A stretch of DNA of 64,000 nucleotides from Anastrepha obliqua (Eukaryota; Arthropoda; Insecta; Diptera; Tephritidae). This document shows positions 1-12,209 of this stretch, in pieces. A program made the position numbers and the translations under genes. Position 1 is the first letter of the stretch. Each line of letters begins with the position of its first letter. The stretch spans positions 4,836,001 to 4,900,000 of the forward strand of contig NC_072893.1 in NCBI RefSeq assembly GCF_027943255.1. Reading direction: 5' to 3'. The notes beneath the pieces were generated by a model, which did no database searches, was not told the origin of the DNA, and saw only the letters and a program-made list of their open reading frames with translations.

Positions 1-2430
1 CACTTACGAAGATAAAACGAATAATCAAACCATCAAAACATTTTTCAAACGTTTTTCCCCAATTTAACTTCCGTACAAGCCGGCAATTCTCTTTTACAGC
101 AAAAAATATTAGTCACCCCATTAATTACCGAATTTTCGTTCTAAAAAGTGAAATAATGGTCTATTATAAATAAATCAATGCAAATAAAAGGAATTAGTGG
201 TAAAAACAATAATATATTGTAGGTCCAACTATTGCTCTGATAATAGTAGCAATCCACTATGCCATGCTGCGTACAAGCGTGGTGGTATTTGGTATTTGGT
301 ATCTGGATGGTATTTATCGGCAACCCGTCTCCTCACGAACGTCACACCAGGCAAATACCTGTTGCAAAGGAAAAAATATATAACATATTTCAAAACAAAA
401 TTGCAAAAAACATTTTAAAAAAATTTAAATATTAAAAGAAACTTTAAAAGAAAAGAAAAAAATTCAAAAGATGTTAGTAAAAAACAAACAAACAATCAAA
501 GAGTGTGGGGACATGAATGTGCCACACATACATATATATATTACTATTAACTTTTTTATTCAAATAAACGATACAAAGTTTGCAAACTATAAATTTAGGG
601 ATAAAAATTGCTTTGCGTGTTAATCGATTCAAGGTTCTGAAAGCTCTCCTTTCAGTTAAGAAAAATGATTATTCAAAAAGTTTTTGCGACAAAACTGCGA
701 AGAAGAAAACAAAAAGGAATTCGTGATAACTTCCTTACGAATACTGGTGTTCAGTGTGTTCGCACAAGAGGTAATAAAACAATTTGTTATATGCCAAAAT
801 ATTTCTTCATTTTATGAGCTTCATAAAGACTATCCGAATAAAAATTATTTAGAATTTAAAAGCACAAAAACTAAGTTTGTAAAGAAATTACTTTTTTTTT
901 GTATTCAGTCAAATGTAACTTCTATTGAACAATAGCAAAAAAAGTTATATTTAATAGATTCCAAAACCTAAGATTTGTATATTTCCTTGAAATTAAACAA
1001 GCGTAAGAAGCTATGGTTGTTGATTTTTTAAAATAATGTAGACTAAGCCTTTCTCGAAGTCCGATTCACCACAGAACCACAGACCACAGAACTGAAAGCC
1101 ACGGCTTCTTTCGGGCCTTTATTTTGTCTCCGCAAATCGTTTAAAGACACATTCGACTGTGCACTGCAAACATCAAACCAAAGTGGCAATATTAACCTGA
1201 GACTTCTCTTCCTCATTTAAAACTTGGATTCCCGCTCTTTTGTCGTAACAAAGCTCATTTTTTTAGGCATTTCGATAAAAAGGAATTACTTTAATCCGCT
1301 TGATAATTTTGCACCAGAGATTATTCACAAATATAAATATTTATACCTTTAAAAATTTAACGTTTTAGACTTAACGCATCAAGTGTGCCATGGCTTTTGC
1401 CATAATAAAATTTATAGCTGTAGTCAAAGGCTAAACACACTAATGAGTCATATGCAGAAAGCAGCAGTCACATTGGTAGACACATTTGAATTTACTTGTA
1501 TTTTAGTGGTGTGCGTAATACTTTTGGCCAAGGCTGTATGGCTTCTGTTGTATGAACTGAAAGAGGGTGCCTCGAATTAGCAGTTTGAATTATGGAATAA
1601 AAGTATAAAAAAAACCCCGAAGCCACATCAAGGAAACAGGTTGGTGTGCAATGATATTTGTTGAATTCTTGGCTAAGAGTTTTGCTCACAAAAAAAATAC
1701 GTGAAATGCTGCATTATCGCGGTGCAAGAGCTGTAAGTTTTTTAAGGATATCTGGCCTTGTTTTAACTAATTTTTTCTCTCAAATACTGCATAGCGCCAA
1801 GTTAATTTGTTTTTTCCCGAAATTTTGTAAACTTTTAAAATCCTTTTGAAATATTTTTATTTTTCTGAAATTTTTTAAAATTTAAAATCCTTTTAAAACA
1901 GTTTTTTAAAGATCAATTCATCTTAATTTTCGGATAAAATGTGCACATCTGTATGTATGCGTGCATATAAGTCCCTTAAGACCTTCCATAATTCATCATT
2001 CGCAATTTTTATTTACATAAAATATTTCAGTTTTCACTTTTATTTACCTTTCATTTCATATTCATAATAAAATTTGTGAAATGAAAGTACTCGCATATGT
2101 GCATATGTATATATGTATGTGTGTGTTCATCAATGAGTCTATCCTGGCCAGGGCTGCGAGTACGTCGTTCTATGTATGTAAATGTTGTCCCATCATTGCT
2201 ACTCATTTCCATACACTCATGCAGATGCAGTCATATTTACAATCATATTAAGTAAACATATCAGCCTGGAAAAGCTTGTGGTAGTGTGGGTGTGGGAACA
2301 ACATAAGGCACAGCGGCTGCTGAATCTACTTTTATACTCCATTCAATGATGATTGATAAATTGCCGGAACGATGTGGAGTTTTCACCTATCTTCTGAAGA
2401 GGATGATTATCAATTCAATACAAATGTATG
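1..2430. other. AT-rich stretch without a recognised gene
   Basis: No open frame here exceeds about 85 codons and none shows a domain I recognise on either strand. The sequence is AT-rich, with a TATG/TGTG-rich patch at about 2090-2130. It could be intergenic or intronic. Confidence 0.6.
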
Positions 2431-2435
2431 AGCAA

Positions 2436-2983
2436 AGGGTCTTTCAAAAGTAGTGCCTAGATGTCAGTGGAGAATAATCACAGTATCTTTTTTCATGTCA
2501 TCTTTGGCATTTGCGAAATAAACAGATGTTTTGAAAACTTATTACGAGAATGGTCGATCTTTAAGAGCAGTATATCGCAAACTTCGTTTTTTTTTCTTTT
2601 TTTGTATAAATAATCGTCCGAATAAGTCAGCAATTCAAAGGTTGGTGGTAAAATTGTCGCATCTGCGGATAAGAAAGCCATCGAGTAGTTTCAGAAAAAT
2701 CATTACATCCACTAAATTGTACTTTTTGGTGTGGTTTTTGGGCTAGTGAAATAATTGGCCCGTTTCTCTTGGTAGATGAAAATGAATGAGCTGTTACTGT
2801 CAATGGACATCGCAACAGACAACTGGTTATAGATTTTTTTAGACACAAACAGTCTTTACTTTTTGATAGGATGGAGCCATAAGACACACAACACTTCGAA
2901 ACAAAATATTAGACATGACAGAATCTAAATTTTTGCATATTTTATTTTTAAACAACATCTACGCGTGTCTTTTGAAAGACCCT
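2436..2983 (+). mobile_element. Internally deleted DD41D-like Tc1/mariner element with both ends
   Basis: The two ends are inverted copies sharing AGGGTCTTTCAAAAG (left from 2436; right ending at 2983). Inside, an N-terminal transposase segment from about 2531 contains the peptide YYENGRSLRAVYRKL and then NRPNKSAIQRLV, which resembles the helix-turn-helix start of the rosa/DD41D lineage. It runs directly into a mid-catalytic piece (about 2705-2860) readable as VWFLG, EIIGPFLL and VTVNGHRNRQLVIDFF, matching the 'VTVWCALWAEGIIGPYFF' block of the DD41D copy at 23418. The linker, both flanking catalytic aspartates and the C-terminus are missing, so it cannot encode transposase. The flanking TA duplication is not obvious. 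Relatives with similar ends lie at 28433, 40988 and 50923. Confidence 0.7.
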
Positions 2984-2989
2984 CTAGAA

Positions 2990-4270
2990 CAGAACATTTT
3001 ATGTTATCTTTTTGTGGATCATAGTGCTTGGGTGGCTGTCAAATATAAAAAATTTTAAATTGAAACTTAATTTTTGTTAACATTTGCTGTTGCAATAGCT
3101 CAAATTAACTTTTAATTGCTATTTATTCGGAAGTGAGGAAAAAGTTGAATTTAAAACTTAATATAAATAATATCTATCTTGGAGAGGCAGCCAATATAAA
3201 ACAATATTTGCTCTGAAAAACACTGGTAATCTAAATGTATATCAAAGCCAAAATACACTGAGTGCAATTAAACGAACTACACGATTGTCCGAGTTGTTAT
3301 AACTAAATAGGTTGCTTATTTATTGAACCTCATAAGGATTATAGGAACAAATCAAATTAGCCTGGCGATAGTTGAAGAAAAGAGTTTTTGTAAGAATACT
3401 CGCTACTTTTCCCCCATATACATATGTGTAATATACTTATTAGGCGTACAAATCCGCTATTTAAGAAAAGATAAGTCTTCTGGAAGCAACATTAAAATTT
3501 CAATCAAATTGACATCAAACAAACAACACTCAAGTATAAGTGGCTCTGCATTAGCATCACTTAAAAAAATTGTTTTTGAAAACAAAAAGAATTTTCGCGA
3601 GATGATAATTTACTTCTTAATTTTTAACTTCTGTTTTATTCACGCGACAAAATTATTTCTTTACGTGGCAATGCTCATCTGCATTTGTCTAGTGTCAAAA
3701 CCCACTTACAAATACTGAATTGGGGAGGCTTCCGCCATCCACTGTGTTCAACAGACATTTCCCTGTATGCGCCAGACTATCAGCTGTACGCCATATAACC
3801 TGTCGGAGCAGCCCTTAAAATCATGTGGAGATGTCAAAAATTGGTGGTTCATGGATAGGTACAAAAAAATGAAGAGTTCTTTTTACGAGGTATTCGAATG
3901 TTACCAGAAAGATAGGAAAAAGCGGTGGAAAATAAAAGATAATAATTTGAGTAAAAGTCAAGGTGAAATTCTTTCATAGTCGAAAATGGAAAAAACGTAC
4001 TTGCACATCTGCTTATTTTAGTACAACCGCTACTTCATATAGGTCAGTGTTGGCAAAGAATTTTCGAGCTTAAATAATAAAAATATCACACATGGAAAAC
4101 TAGAACGCAAACCAACTTCAAGGAACAAAAACTGATATTTTATTAGAAAAAAAATGAGTCCTTATATGTACAATGTAAACGGTAATTTCCTTTCTCAGAA
4201 ATGTACATTGGACACGAAAAAAATTAAAGAAACAAATACAAAACCATAATTAACGTAAAATATCGAAGTT
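2990..4270. other. Stretch without a recognised gene
   Basis: The longest open frame is 3323-3718 (+, 131 codons). It is rich in Lys/Ile/Ser and has one hydrophobic run near its C-terminus (about residues 97-125), but no motif or relative was recognised, and such frames are expected by chance in AT-rich DNA. A second frame at 3767-3979 is equally featureless. Confidence 0.5.
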
Positions 4271-4274
4271 ATTA

Positions 4275-5256
4275 TACGAGGTATGTTCAAAAAGTATCGC
4301 GAATTTAGTGTTTTTTCAAAAATTATTTATTTATTCATTAATATCTATTTTGTCCCCTTCAAAGTAGTCCCCATGAGATATTATGCACTTGTGCCAACGT
4401 TTTTTCCAATCTTCGAAGCACTTCAAAAAATCATTTTTTTTATCTTGTTCAGCTCCTCCTTCAATGCCGTCTTTAACTCTCAGTTTCGGAAACAAGAAAA
4501 AGTCGCAGGGGGCCAGATCTGGGGAATACGGTGGCTGTGGCATCATTAGTCTGTTGTCTTTGGCCAAAAAGTCGCGCACAAACAACGATGTGTTATTCTT
4601 CCACCAATCCTTATTGACCGTTTTACTATGTGGCAAGAACTCATGATGCACAACGCCCCTGCAATCGAAGAAAACGGTAAGCAAGACTTTAACATTCGAC
4701 CGAAATTGGCGCACTTTTTTCGGTCTTGGTTTGTGCGGCAGCTTCCATTGAGAGGATTGAGCTTTGGTTTCCACGTCATAACCATAAACTCACGATTCGT
4801 CACCAGTTATGACCCTCTGGACCAAATTGATTCGACGATTGGCCAATACCATTTTCTTCACTTCATAAATTTTTTGGTCTGTTGTTGAAGTGCTCGGGCG
4901 TTCAGCACACTTTCCGTCGTTCACATCTTCTCGGCCTTCTGAGAACATTTTGTACCACCCATAAACGATGCTTTGGTCAAAAGTAGCTTCTCCGTATGAC
5001 ACAGTCAACATTCGGAATGTATCCGTGCACTTAATTTCTTTGACCCATCTTTTTGAATAGGTAAAAACCGAGGGTGAGCCGAAACACGTGCAAGCAAAGC
5101 AGCTGTCAATAATTAACTCAACATTCAAAATGCTGGACCTCGTCGGCATGCGTGAGAGACATGAGTACCAACATATCGCCACAAAAAAATCGAAGTTCGA
5201 ATATACGAAACCTGCGAAAATTCAAAATTCGCGATACTTTTTGAACACACCGAAGA
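4275..5256 (-). mobile_element. Decayed mariner element with terminal inverted repeats
   Basis: The left end (from 4275, TACGAGGTATGTTCAAAAAG) and the right end (to about 5256) are inverted copies sharing GTTCAAAAAGTATCGCGAA. The outermost bases of the right end are mutated. The transposase reads on the minus strand. An N-terminal helix-turn-helix part (about 5080-4820, containing VYGWYKMFSEGREDV) runs straight into VITGDES, so the linker region has been deleted. A frameshift near 4790 separates this from the catalytic part (4774-4331). The segment that should hold the second catalytic Asp (HHDNAPAHT block) is deleted between NKDWW and KNNTSLFVRDF; the third site (YSPDLAPCDFFLFPKL) and the C-terminal FEDWKKRWHKCI are preserved. 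It is about 0.98 kb against about 1.3 kb for a full mariner. A second deleted copy lies at 32879. Confidence 0.85.
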
Positions 5257-5259
5257 TAC

Positions 5260-8200
5260 CAAACATAAAAAAACAAATGTTAAGCTATTTCAAAAGTTCT
5301 CTTTATTGTACTACAATTTAATGGGCTGTAAAACTACGTACCCAATTTTTTTTAAAACTAATTAAAAATTTCGAAATTTTGACAAACATTTTTATAAATA
5401 TTTTACAAAGTGTGAAATCTGGATTCATATGGACTTTATTATGGAATAAACTATATTTTTATAAGAAACATTGCTTAAATTAAATGATCAATAAATAAAA
5501 CAAATAGTCGAAATTTGCCAAAATTTTAAGAGGTTATTCTATATTCTTTTCGCAGGTTCTCTTAATATGATAAATAGATATATAGGTTCATTTTTTTACA
5601 CAAAATCTTACGAAACTACATATATACAATATTTGTCACTTCATTTAAATGAACCTATGGTAGTGCCTTTAAAAGTCGTGTGGCGGAAAAACTATTTGTT
5701 TACGACACTATTCATCTATAATAAACTGTTTGTACTTTAAAAAACCAGTAATAAAGTTTATATATTACATTTTTCCATTGAAATCATTTCCATTCAACTA
5801 GTTCATGTTTCGGTATTACTAATGGCTTTCTTTCCAAAGAAAGTACAGCGGTTTTGTTTTAATACTCGACATCGTCCAAGAAAATGTTTGATGGTTTCCT
5901 TCTCATTTAAGTTGTACAATAAATATATCAATTTTAAAATTGTCCATGAAATTTAAAATTTTTCTAAGTCATCCTTAAAATAACTTTGACCAGTTATTTT
6001 TATATTCTGTCTGTACTGTTTAGTACTTCTATATTTCTACACTTTATTTATAGAATGTGTAAATATAAAATACTTAAGGTACTTAAAATACACTGGCACG
6101 TGGTGTGCCCAACCGTGTGAAATTTTGCCAGTAACTCCAGTTCTGTTAGGGTACAATATTTTACAGTGCACCATGGAAGTAAATTTTTGGGATTTTACTG
6201 ATACTGGGATTGTCATGATGTAATTTTGTAGTCCGAATCCGGGGCGGTATCGAAATTAAACAAATTATAGAATTGGCTGCATTTAAAGTATATTAGCGAA
6301 TTACTTTTTGAGATTAAATTACTGTTTAATACTGATTTAATTTAATTCATTACTGATTAAATACCTTTTACTGTCTAAGTATGTCACGAGTGCGCTCCAT
6401 GCGTGACTTAAATTTATTGCATACTAAGCCATCAGACGGCAAAGGCCATTCTGCTTCAACACTTGTTGGCTGGATTGTTGATAAAGATTGAAGCTTAAAC
6501 GCTTTCTGCAAGTCTCTACCGCCACAGGTAGGAAAAATTTAAATTTTCTTCACAATTTGAGGAGTGATTTTTTTGGGATGAAAATTTGTCTACGTAATTA
6601 CGTTTGATGAAAAAAAGTACACTCAACCATCCCGGGATTTGAATCCACGAATCTTGGAATTTTTCTAGGATCGCGACATCCCGACGGATTGCTTGAGAAA
6701 ACTGAATATTTATTGGCAACAAAGCACTACCTGACAACTGGTTTTCTTTTCAATGTCAACCTATGCCCAGCTGAGTCACTAGCTTGAACTATTCTCCAAT
6801 TTTGAGTCCATTTATGTATTATCCGCATACGCTGACAGACTTTCGCTCTGCCCTAGTAAGTGGCTTCAACGACTGTCGCAGTGCTAAAGTGCCACTCCAA
6901 ACGCTCGTTTATTCCCATGATCCATGTCTGCACAAATTGGCAGTAATCGTTTAACTTGAAATTACTCATTAAATAATACATTCCTTCGTAAAAGGAATGC
7001 CCAACGAATTACAAAACTATAAAAGAAAACATTCAAATCAAAATCAACTGTTATTTTCGTTTCGCAACTTGTAACACAGCAGCGCACACGTTTTACCAGT
7101 TTAGTCGCCATGTCATAAACTCACATAAATTCCCACACTCTTACATATAAATGTACATTTTTTAGCACGTGCGGTTGCATACAACCATTTCAGAATAAGT
7201 GATAAATAGGGAGTCTGTTTAGGGTTCTTACTTAGAATGAAGAAAACTAAGTGCAGAGCAGGTCAGCTGTCGGCTCTTTTAAGAGAAACTTCTGAGAGTC
7301 CTAGGTTTTACATATCTTTAGCAATAAAATTCCTCTAACAGACTTAAAGAAGGCAGCTTAGAGCTGAAATTTTGGACAATTTAATTCGTCTTATAATTAA
7401 ACTAATTAAGATTATTATTACTAATCTGACCCAAGCGGCAAGCCATTGGGCCATTTATTACACTTTCTCGGTTCTTGACACAGCAGTAATTTGAGAAGAC
7501 AAATATTGTGGCAACCCATAAACACAAGCGCATGCCCAGCTCTCCTCTTAAGTTTCCTCAATGTGCATGTTTCTCTGTTTAAAGTTTTTCTTGGCCAAAG
7601 AGCTCACAGTATTAAGTGTTTCCCGCCCCATAGCCGCTCTGCGCTTCTCACATAATTTTACATCTCCTACTATCTGCTTCTTCGCTCCTTACACATGCAA
7701 TAATTATGCTAACAGTTGTAAGTTTTATGGTTTATGTCAGTTCTGTTGATCTTTGTGGAGTTGTGTAAGTGCACGTATGGGTGAGTTTGGTTAAAATTGC
7801 CAAAAGCATTGCGGTCGCTGTAGCTTCGCTTCTACATATATGCGCCCGTATATTGTTTTTATATGGTTTTATTGCGGGTAGTAAAATTTGCAAAATTATG
7901 GATACTTATGTGGTTAGACGCACACACACACGAAGCGCAGCAGCGCAGCAGAGACGTGCGAATGCCTCGAGTCAAAGGTGTTGAGGCGCCTGCTCTTCAT
8001 TATTATGTCAACAAGTAAATGTATGTTTGTATACCACATAAAATGCATGCGAAAAGGGCACACCCCTAACTCCGCACTTGTGCAGATTTCAGTTCAAATG
8101 CCGAGTAGTAGTAACATGAGCAACTTTATGGCAAAACAAGAACGCAAAAACAACAACAAACACACCACAAACATGACCATAAATCTCTAATTTAACTGTT

Positions 8201-8480
8201 CGCACATAAAAATCCCCCAACATAAGAAAGAAGTTTTATTTGAGCGGAGAGTTTACATTTTTATTTTAAACTCTAAAACTTTGCGCTTAAAAGCAAATTT
8301 TTCTCTTCATATCAGAATGTGTTGTGTTTCAGATTTCTTCCATATGATTTAACAAAATTTAAGTGCCACTCAAAAGAGTTTAACAACTGTCTCGTTCACG
8401 AATGAATTATGTAGGAAGTTGTGTCTGATAAACCAAAAAATAAAAACGAAGTAAATATTACAGGACTCTATATTTTCAGT
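5260..8480. other. Stretch without a recognised gene
   Basis: AT-rich, with open frames below 75 codons and no recognisable domain. A short tRNA B-box-like motif, ATTCAAATCCCGGG read on the minus strand at about 6632-6646, suggests an old SINE piece but no A-box partner was convincing. Confidence 0.5.
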
Positions 8481-8483
8481 TGG

Positions 8484-8790
8484 TAGCCGCCGTAGCTGAA
8501 TGAGTTGGTGCGTGACTACCATTCGAAAGTGCGTAGGGTCGAATCTCCGGGCTTTAAACAGCAAAATCATTTAAAAAACTTGTTTCCAATAGTAAACTCC
8601 ACTTAGCAGACAAAGGCAAACCTCCGAGTGCATTTCTGCCATGAAAAGCTCCTAATAAAAAATATCTGCCGCTCGGAGTCGGCTTAAAACTGTGGGTTCT
8701 TCCATTTGTGAAACAACATCAAGACGCACACCGCAAATAGGAGATCAAACACCTAACAAAAGTGTACCCGCCAATTATTTATTTTAAATT
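8484..8790 (+). repeat. tRNA-derived SINE, copy 1
   Basis: The head starts with GCCGCCGTAGCTGAATGAG; the TAGCTGAATGAGTTGG portion resembles the RNA polymerase III A box. GGGTCGAATCTCC at about 8536-8548 matches the B box. Past the head, a body (CTCGGAGTCGGCTTAAAACT, then AACATCAAGACGCACACC) is shared with copies at 22938 (inverted) and 50001. It ends in an AT-rich tail near 8790. A head with A and B boxes plus an unrelated conserved body is the defining layout of a tRNA-derived SINE. Confidence 0.8.
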
Positions 8791-9039
8791 TTTTCAGTTC
8801 CTCTTTTTTGATGTAAAAAATTTAATAAAAACTGGTTTGGTCGCAGGAACCCAGTTCAACTTAAGACGTTTAATTGATTAATTAATTAACCCAAAACTGA
8901 TATTTATATTTTAATTTTATTTTTTGTCTATTTAGTTTATGAAAAAATAGTTTCTTACAGATATACCTATATTTTTTTTTTGTTGAAACATAACAAAAAA
9001 GAAAACGACTTAGCTGTCCATTGTGTATACTGCTTCTCT

Positions 9040-10155
9040 AAGTGCTGAAGCTGCCGGGTTTATGCACTCTTTTAGGCTTGTTTCATCCTTTGTGGAAAGA
9101 CAGGCGTGCAATAAAGTGGCTTCCGTTAAAATAATGGAAAGCGTGCAAAGATTTGCAGGAAAATGTGTAACCAGCGCTATGAGCGTAACTCCAACAGCGG
9201 CCATAGAAAGAATTCTCAACTGGCATCTAATCAAATAAGTAGTAAGAAACTCAGCCAAAAGACCTGCCCTAAAACTGAAGATGTCAGGAAAATTCTCACA
9301 GAGGCTTTCTGGTTACAAAAGCATTCTGGATTCAAACGAAAGGTCAGGCTTTCGTAATTCCACTAGTTAAATTTGGCAAAAAGCCTATTGTCATTATAAA
9401 TCAAAATAGATGACAGAAAGGTCTAGAATCCACATGCTCCTCATAAAATTTCTTTACAGATGTGTCCTCAATGGCAGAAGGAGTAAGAGCGGATGTATTT
9501 TGACCACAATTTCTAATCTCCAAAAGTGTTTTAAAGTCCCTAATTACTGTAGCATATTTCAAGCTGAAATCTATGCCGTTACAAAAACAGCTAAATTTGA
9601 CTTTGGAATTACCCCTTTTAATACTTCGAACAAAATTTCATTTGTTAAAATGATTTCATTTATAGTCAATTGGCGATTAAACCAACTATGGCTCCTTGGA
9701 CTAACTCGGATTGTGTTCAATAGTGGACATCCCTATTTACGTGATACCAAGACACTAAGGAATAGGATGAAATGAGATAGCCGATGAGCTCGCCAAGGCA
9801 GGTATTCACTTGCCGAGATTGAGCAAAAAACAGCCAAAATTATGCTAAGTACTTGGAATACGACAAAAACTAGCAAAGGCTGCAAAATATTGGTTGGAGT
9901 ACTGACGGGGCACTGTCTTACCGCGCAGCTCATAGCCAAAATGGAGTAAGACTAGAGCGATGTGTGTAACACATGCAGGGGGTACTTTGGAGCACCTTCA
10001 TTTCCACTGCCCTGCTCTTCGTAGAACTCGACATATGTGCACGTAATTTTCGTGAAGACGAGTTTACAAATACATAGGTTACATAATGGGTCCTACAGGT
10101 CTATGTGAGATCTTTTTTAAAGATCAACTAACACTAATTAACCTCACCTAACAGA
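9040..10155 (+). pseudogene. LINE fragment: RT thumb and RNase H region (decayed)
   Basis: Forward-frame pieces spell the part of a non-LTR polymerase after the RT active site: ESVQRFAGKCVTSAM and TPTAAIERILN (about 9138-9225) match the 'VQRLAC..TGAM..TPTAALE.LL' block of I-group LINEs. Then FQAEIYAVTKTA (about 9560-9595) and GNEIADELAKAGI (about 9769-9808, frame-shifted) match RNase H motifs around the second and fourth catalytic residues. A Cys/His-containing tail (GGTLEHLHFHCPAL) follows near 9978-10020. Many stops and frame changes show it is dead. It ends at a TAACCTCACCTAAC tail near 10140, typical of fly LINE 3' ends. Confidence 0.75.
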
Positions 10156-11185
10156 CAATTTTGTTTTTGGACTTAGTATTTTGAACTAGTTTTTTATGCT
10201 TAGCCGATGTCCAATTCAATGTAGCCCTTGATACAGCTATGATCTTTGGATTAGTGTTGTTACCTAGTTCTTAAAGGAATTTTGGCTTCGCCTTCCCCTC
10301 AATTTCTGTTGTACGTCTTGCCGTTGTAAAAACTACAGTTTTTGTGCTTCTAATATACCAAAGAATTAAACCCGAAGTATGCGACAGCTTTTTCCTAAAA
10401 TTGTATTGTATTTCCTTTTACCAAAACCGAAAATGCGTAATTATTTAAGAAACGCTTATTGCTTTACGAGCAACTTTCAACATTAAATTCATTGTTGAAC
10501 TCATTTACATGACAAACTTACTTGCTTAAGTACTTATGTGCGTAGCAGTTATGTTAGTATGCGCATCCTTTAAGCTAATGCGTGTCTCATGTTAGAGCAT
10601 AACACTTCACTTTATCACATTTGCATCTCTAAACAACAACAGCAACAACACACAGAGCCACAAAGCTTGACAAGTTTAATTACACCGAAACGCCATTGCA
10701 CGCACGCACGCACGCCCTAGGTAAGTGAATTTTGTATGTACACTAAACGGTAAGACTCTGTCCACATGTGGCTGCTAATTGAATAAAGAATAATAAAACA
10801 ATTATTTGAATTTGAATATTTATCGTTACTTTAGCTTATTTTGCTCGAAGGACGCATTTCTCCTGAAGCATTTCACCGAATTCTTATTTAATTTGTGTTT
10901 AGTTTTCATTGCTGTTGAACAAATATTTTTGTTGATGGGTTAATGAAAAACTTGTTGCAATCGATTCATTTATATTGTAAATATCTTCGACCAGCCAAAT
11001 CCGACTAACTGTGATATTCCTCTTTCTAAAATAGGTTTGCTGTGCTCTGGAATAAGCGTTTTGGGTGGTGGAGCAGCTGGAAAGTTGATATAAAAACTAT
11101 GATCATATTGCTGTTGTTGTGGTTTTGTTGTTTTATTCACAAACTCCGGCTTTATTGAATGAATGTTATTTGCATTAAAATCTCA
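10156..11185. other. Stretch without a recognised gene; short CGCA repeat
   Basis: No coding signal was recognised. A (CGCA)n tract lies at about 10699-10715, and CAA/CAG-rich runs occur near 10635. The sequence near 11030-11090 resembles an acceptor followed by a short open frame, but nothing supports an exon. Confidence 0.5.
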
Positions 11186-11189
11186 GATA

Positions 11190-11895
11190 AAGTATTCGAG
11201 TTTTCATATTCTTCTCTTGATTGGCGGTTTTGGCCGAGTATAACAAAGTGTGCCAGTTGGAAAGAGTAGGTGAAACCAAGTCCTTCTCCATCTGATCTTT
11301 CCAACGCTGCTCCACCAGCTGGTACCGCATCGAATGCTTTCAGAACCGGAGCATTTGTGTAAATTCGGATGCCATGACCTAATCAGCGTAGCCGCTGGAT
11401 CATCATTCTTAATTCAAGCTCATATAGTTCCTTTGTCTTATATACTCGCCGAAACCAACGTCCAAAAATCTTCCACAATCTTTCTCCCAAACACTCCAAG
11501 TAACGCCTCATCGGATATTGTCATCGTCCAAGCTTCTTTGCCATACGATGGAACAGGCATGATAAGAACCTGTTATGTGTTAGGTTTGTTCGTCGAGAGG
11601 GGACTTTACTACTCAGTTGCCTACTTAGTCCACTTGTGTGCAAGAGAGATTATTCGCTGGATTTCAAGACTGACATTGATATCGGTGTTAATGCTGATTC
11701 CTAAATAGACGAAGCCGTGGATGCCGATACGCGAGTGCGCCGACTGTTTGTTTGATGATAGGAGGTACTTCGTTTTGTCCTCGTTCACCAGCAGACTCAT
11801 TCACTTTGCTTCTTCGATGATATCAATTTCATCAGCATACGCCAACAATTTTACGCTCTTGTAATAAATAATGCGTGAGCTATTAAGTTCTGCGA
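11190..11895 (-). pseudogene. LINE reverse transcriptase C-terminal fragment (decayed)
   Basis: Read on the minus strand from 11895 downwards it gives LLAYADEIDIIEEAK (about 11850-11806; the RT active-site YADD box changed to YADE), then VNEDKTKYLLSSNKQS, VYLGISINTD, MPVPSYGKEAWTM and DEALLGVFGRKI. This is the order found downstream of the RT active site in endonuclease/RT-type LINEs, and it continues to an NWHTL-like C-terminus near 11240. Frameshifts and stops interrupt it. The fragment at 15040-15455 carries the same peptide (YLL.TNKQS) and is probably the same family in opposite orientation. Confidence 0.75.
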
Positions 11896-12059
11896 TGACT
11901 AATTACGATAACCAATTCAAGTCACTGGAGTCACTAGGTGCATAATGCTTAAGGCTGCTATAAACGCAGGTGTAGTAAAAAAGTGGGACCCCCGAACTAT
12001 CAGTTAGCCGGTCTCTCAATTAGTCATTAGTTGGGCAATAATTTACTTTCTTCTTCCTT

Positions 12060-12205
12060 CTTACCCCTTTTTCAGTTGTGGATTGGTTTTTTCCTATGAT
12101 TTTTTTTTCTCGGTATATAATCACGATGGCCGAATTTGATTCTTTGTCTAGGTAGGCTCTCGTCTGGGCAGCCATTTATCCTGACCTAACGTAACCTAAG
12201 CTCTG
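12060..12205 (+). repeat. LINE 3'-end-like module
   Basis: The sequence GATGGCCGAATTTGATTC, then GGTAGGCTCTCGTC and GCAGCCATTTATCC ends in CCTGACCTAACGTAACC. A second copy of part of this module (GGGGCTCTCGCAGCCATTTA) lies at about 41638-41658. CCTAACC-type tails also follow the LINE fragments ending near 10140 and 63020, so I read this as a LINE 3' UTR. Confidence 0.5.
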
Positions 12206-12209
12206 CGAC

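Noticed and set aside
3323..3718. 131-codon plus-strand frame with a hydrophobic segment
   Set aside because: AT-driven composition, no start context or homology that I recognise, no neighbours that support a gene.
6580..6700. tRNA-like B box on the minus strand
   Set aside because: Single motif without a convincing A box or repeat body.
8484..8560. Possible tRNA gene
   Set aside because: A and B boxes are present, but the cloverleaf is poor and the head recurs at several sites joined to the same body, so it is a SINE.
11030..11100. Exon-like segment after a pyrimidine-rich AG
   Set aside because: No matching donor and no recognisable peptide.
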